A stretch of DNA of 64,000 nucleotides from Sclerurus mexicanus (lineage: Eukaryota; Chordata; Aves; Passeriformes; Furnariidae), in the NCBI GenBank assembly GCA_013396755.1, contig VWZF01002534.1:621875-685874 (forward strand). The letters run 5' to 3'. A program made the position numbers and the translations under genes. Under the pieces are notes generated by a model. It did not search any database. It saw nothing but the letters and a program-made list of their open reading frames with translations, and was not told the origin of the DNA. Positions 60,101-64,000 of the stretch are shown in pieces. Position 1 is the first letter of the stretch. Every line of letters begins with the position of its first letter.

Positions 60101-63100
60101 CTGTGGAGGCAAAGGGACAGAGTCAGCGAGGGGCCGGGATCCCTTCCTGCCCCCCAAATTCACGTGTATCAGCCATGGAAACGGTGCTGCCCAGCAGTGC
60201 TGCCCTCCAGTGAGGGGTGCTGCTCGGGGTGGGGGATGGAAAGCAAAACACTCTTAGACCCCAAGGGTGGAAGTAGTGCGAGGTGAAGCATGGGCTGCAA
60301 AAGATACACGCGCCCTGGTCCCCATGGCTTGGATCTCCCATTGTCCAGGCTGCTGGTGCCCATGATACCCTGCCTGGATGGCTGTGACCGGCTCTCTGCA
60401 TCTCCCTGACCCCCACACACCCTGCCTGTCCCTGCAAGCCTTGCTGCCTCCCATATCCTCCAGGTCCCAACACCCAAATGTAGGTGGAGGGTCCTGAGGA
60501 CCCACAGCCCCTCCCAGCACCAAGGGATGACCACCGTCCCCTGGCACAGCCCAGGGCCCTCCAGCTTGGGAAGTTGTTATCAGTTACCACACACTTTCAC
60601 CTATGTTTCCAAAACACTGGATGTTTAGGGCAATGCTACAGGGTGTTTGTTGTAAAACACAAGGTATTAATGCTGGTTTTCCCTCAGCAACACCGCTGAG
60701 TAGTGCCCATTGCAGCAGCCCCCAGCCTGGCAGTGACACCCCTATGCCCATGAGCTGTCACATCCCTGTTGCCCTTTCCATGCAGGTCCTAGAGCACTGC
60801 TTCTCCCAGCCACTTTGCCCCTGCCCCAAGGCAGCCCTGCTGCTGAGAGGAACTTAAGAAGGCCACAGTCAATTGAAGTCCATAGGCGGAAAGATCCTGG
60901 AGATGATTAATGCAGGAGTGCCCACTAATGTGCTAAAAACTGCTAATGAGGAGGAAAAGGGAAAAAAAGCGCAGCAAAATGAAAGGGGTGTATTTTCCAA
61001 AGGGCCCACGTCAAGTCAGGCCTCAAACAAGAGCAAAAAGTGCACAAACCTAAAGGGTTAGGTCCATTCACACAAACTGCCATGGGCAAGAACAAAACCA
61101 GGGAATGTTGTTCCTGCCCACACAGCCCATGGCAGCAGAGCTCTGCTGTCTGTAGGGTGACACTTGTGGGGCTTGTTTAAGAAATTGGGGGTGAGGACTG
61201 TCACCAGCAGCACTGCAAGATCAGAGCCACAAGTACCAAAAAGTGGAGAAGGTCCCTTTGGCTGCTGCTTGCTGAACTATGTAAGGCCACGGCACAAACC
61301 AAAGCCATCCTCTGGAGAGCTTGGCCCCCCCTGCCCCCAAACCCAACTCCTTTTGGTAAAGGAAAAAAAAAACCAAGCAAAATTCTGCAAAGAGCTTATG
61401 CAGATTCAAATATTTTAGGGATTTTTGTGTGGATGTGTGTGACAGCACATTTTCAAACACAACCACTTTTAAAAGCCTCCTACGGGCTCTTCACAAGGCA
61501 CAGGGCTGTACATGGCCACCTTCATTCCACCCAAGCATCCACCCAAGTCTGGGGCCCACCTGGGTCTGGTCCCTCCTACCCAGCACTTGTAGGGCTGTTC
61601 CAGTTTGCTTTACAACCAGCACTCGATGGTTTAACCTGCTCCTCAGGCAGGAGAAAGGCTTCTCACAAGCAACTGCTCATCTGAACCGAGTTTTCTCTCA
61701 TTTTCTCACTACCATATGCAGTTTGTTTTTTTCTTGAGGCAATTTGCATGATAAGAGAATGACTGCCCCCGAAATCGGGGTCCTTTGGTATGACAGGGGC
61801 ACCGGGGAGGATGGAGAATAGTGAGAAGCACCTCAACCTCTGGCTGATTAAGTGCAAGACCATCTCCCAAGGCCAGAGCCATCCCTGGCACAGTGAGGGA
61901 CCTCACTGCCCTTCAGTCCACAAAGGCACCATACCCAGCATCACCCTGTGGGTAACAAGAATGAGATGAGGCAGCAGAAATTCATTGAATCCGTTTTTGT
62001 TCAGCTCTGATCTAAACTGAGGCCGGCACGGCTGAGTCAGAGCTGGAGCTTACACACCCGTTCAGCCCAAGGGCACTTAATGTCACACACTCACATCGGG
62101 CAGCAGCAGCTGCCTCCTCCGAGGAGCAGGGTCAGTCCCACCCAGAGCTTCCTCATGCCTCTTGTTCTCTCTCATTTTGTTTTGAGTAACTCAGAGGTGC
62201 AGTGCTGCTCTCCTGCCTGCCAGGGACTGGGGAAGGGCTCTGCAAAGGCACCCGAGGCACTGACCATGGGGCACGAGATGAGCAGACCCATCAGATCAGC
62301 ATTTCCGACAACAGCCTGCACCCCAGAGTGGTGATGGCCCCTCTGCCTGCCTGTTGCTTCTCCCTACACATGATGTCCCACTACCAGGCTTCCTGGTACT
62401 CCAGGGCTCAATAAACTTAAAACTACTCCACAAATGCAACAAAAAACAAAGGCACAATCCTCAGGACTCAATAAAGCCCACCCACCAGCAGAAGCAGAGG
62501 AGGGGCGTGCACTTTTCCTGCTCACGGGCACTCAGCCTGCCTCTGCCAAATGACCAGGAGGACAGTCTGGGAGACATGGAGCAGTCCAGCCTGAGCATCA
62601 CCCTATTTGAGCAGCTCCACAGGTCACTCCTTGTTGTCTCTTGCTGCCACCCAACTGCTCTTCAGAGCTGGCACAGCCCATGTGGGGGATGTGGGTGAGT
62701 GGACATTCCCAGCTCGTCCCTGAGAAACTGCATGTTGGCTTTGCTTTCATGTACAGAGTCGCAGCTCCACGAAGGGCTCAGAGACAGCAAATCCACAACA
62801 TCCTGCACTACTTTTTTCCCCTCAGCAAGGAAAAATTCCAGCTCTTCAGTGCTACTTGGGATAAAAAGCATCATTAGTTTGGAAGACAGTAAGTATTCCT
62901 GTACCCTGTTTCCAGAAATACATCCCAGTCCAATGCATACACAAACACACATCACAACACAATAGCTTACTGCACTAGAAAATCACACTCAGCAGCTCCA
63001 GAATCTGCTTCTGAAGGGAATGTAAATGTAAAAGGGAAGGTTCTTTTGGTCTGTGGGATTTTAATAATTTAGCTAGAATCTTCAATCAAAGCATTATGCA

Positions 63101-64000
63101 GTTTGGACTTCTGAATTAGGTGGACAGATGGCAACTCATCAATCAAAACAAAACACACAACCCAAGGTAAGGTCACTTCGATGACTTGCAACTACAAACA
63201 AAACAAACCAGTGCAGTACAATGAAGTTCTCTGCTGGCTACATTTAGCATCCACAGAAAATTCTAAAATATTTGACCCCTCCACTATTTCTGAAGATGAT
63301 CTTTCAGGAAGGGGGAAAAAAAAAAATTGCAGCAAGCTGTTTTGGAGTTGTCTTTCTAGAAATCAGCAAACTTGTCTCCGAATTTCTATAGGATGAGTCA
63401 CATCTGTGTTTTAAGATGCCTTTCCCTCCCTCTCTCCCTGCAGTTTTCCTCCATCCCCCACGATGGGCCCTGCCAGCCAGAAGAGAACTTCATCAAAAAC
63501 ACACACAGTGTGATTATAAAACATCAACCAAGTGATCAGCCATGGCCACCGCACGCCAAAGTCATCCCGTGAACAGTAGACGTATGAGATGCTTATGGCA
63601 TTACACTTAATTATGGGCAAAGGCCACCAAACACAACGAGCATGGTCAAACCTAAGCCCAGAGGCACAGGAGGGACTCGGGAGGGCCGCCGGAGTCGCCA
63701 TACCAGCCCACGCTCCGAACTCCGTGGCACCACACCACGCTGCCCCGGCAGCCAGAGGTGAGACACAGAACAAAAGAGATGGTTACAGAGCCACTGGCAC
63801 AGGGAACCATTCTGCTTTTGCTGTGCAAAATAGGGAGGACAGAACAAAAGGAGTCTGTTTTGGTGCAGTCCCGGGTGGAGATGTCCAAACACATCAGGTG
63901 AGATTTGTGGTGCCAGCACCCTCGGCTCTGGGGAGGTACTGCCTGCTGAAAAACCAACCTGTTGGAACCTCCCATCACCCAGTTCTCCCCACCACAGCTG
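60101..64000 (-). other. RBM38 intron upstream of the last exon (partial)
   Basis: The acceptor side of the intron is at 60101. I find no match in the remaining 3.9 kb to the expected preceding exon (the GVQQLHP-type region and the end of the RNA-recognition motif), so the intron continues past the right edge. Open frames here, up to 155 codons, show no family resemblance. No repeat or RNA gene recognised. Confidence 0.7.

Noticed and set aside
1..64000. CRISPR arrays, operons, phage or plasmid modules, tRNA or rRNA genes
   Set aside because: No regularly spaced repeats with unique spacers, no compact gene clusters and no recognisable RNA genes. The repeats present are ordinary vertebrate microsatellites and LINE fragments.

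Overview
This window looks like nuclear DNA from a bird, most likely a passerine. Two CR1 retrotransposon 3' ends of avian type are present, near 4.05-4.33 kb (+) and 10.1-11.06 kb (-). The only gene I can name is the last coding exon of a vertebrate RNA-binding protein, RBM38, with spliced, intron-rich architecture and AATAAA poly(A) signals. Nothing bacterial, plasmid-like or phage-like is present. The many 60-180 aa open frames are what chance gives in intergenic and intronic DNA.

Layout. From 1 to about 17.6 kb the strand is mostly AT-rich. It holds the 3' part of an unidentified + strand gene: an internal exon at 8385-8492 and a terminal exon at 17351-17501, followed by two poly(A) signals at 17553-17581. 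Two small candidate exons in between (12496-12550 and 13797-13839) are compatible in reading phase but weakly supported. The same stretch carries two CpG-rich blocks (about 3.78-3.93 kb and 16.5-16.83 kb), a three-copy 33-bp tandem repeat and both CR1 fragments.

From about 17.6 to 58.7 kb I see no gene I can support: about 41 kb of intergenic sequence with microsatellites, G-runs, a TCCA array, one 158-base assembly gap and one possible decayed repeat. From 58.7 to 60.1 kb is the 3' untranslated region and last coding exon of RBM38 on the minus strand. From 60.1 kb to the right edge is the preceding RBM38 intron; the exons encoding the RNA-recognition motif lie beyond the window.

The two genes are convergent, with their 3' ends facing each other across the gene-poor interval. 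I found no operon-like, CRISPR-like or otherwise novel multi-gene system. The most useful leads are the unidentified + strand gene and an exact 243-bp duplication split by a single N inside the second CR1, which looks like an assembly error rather than biology.
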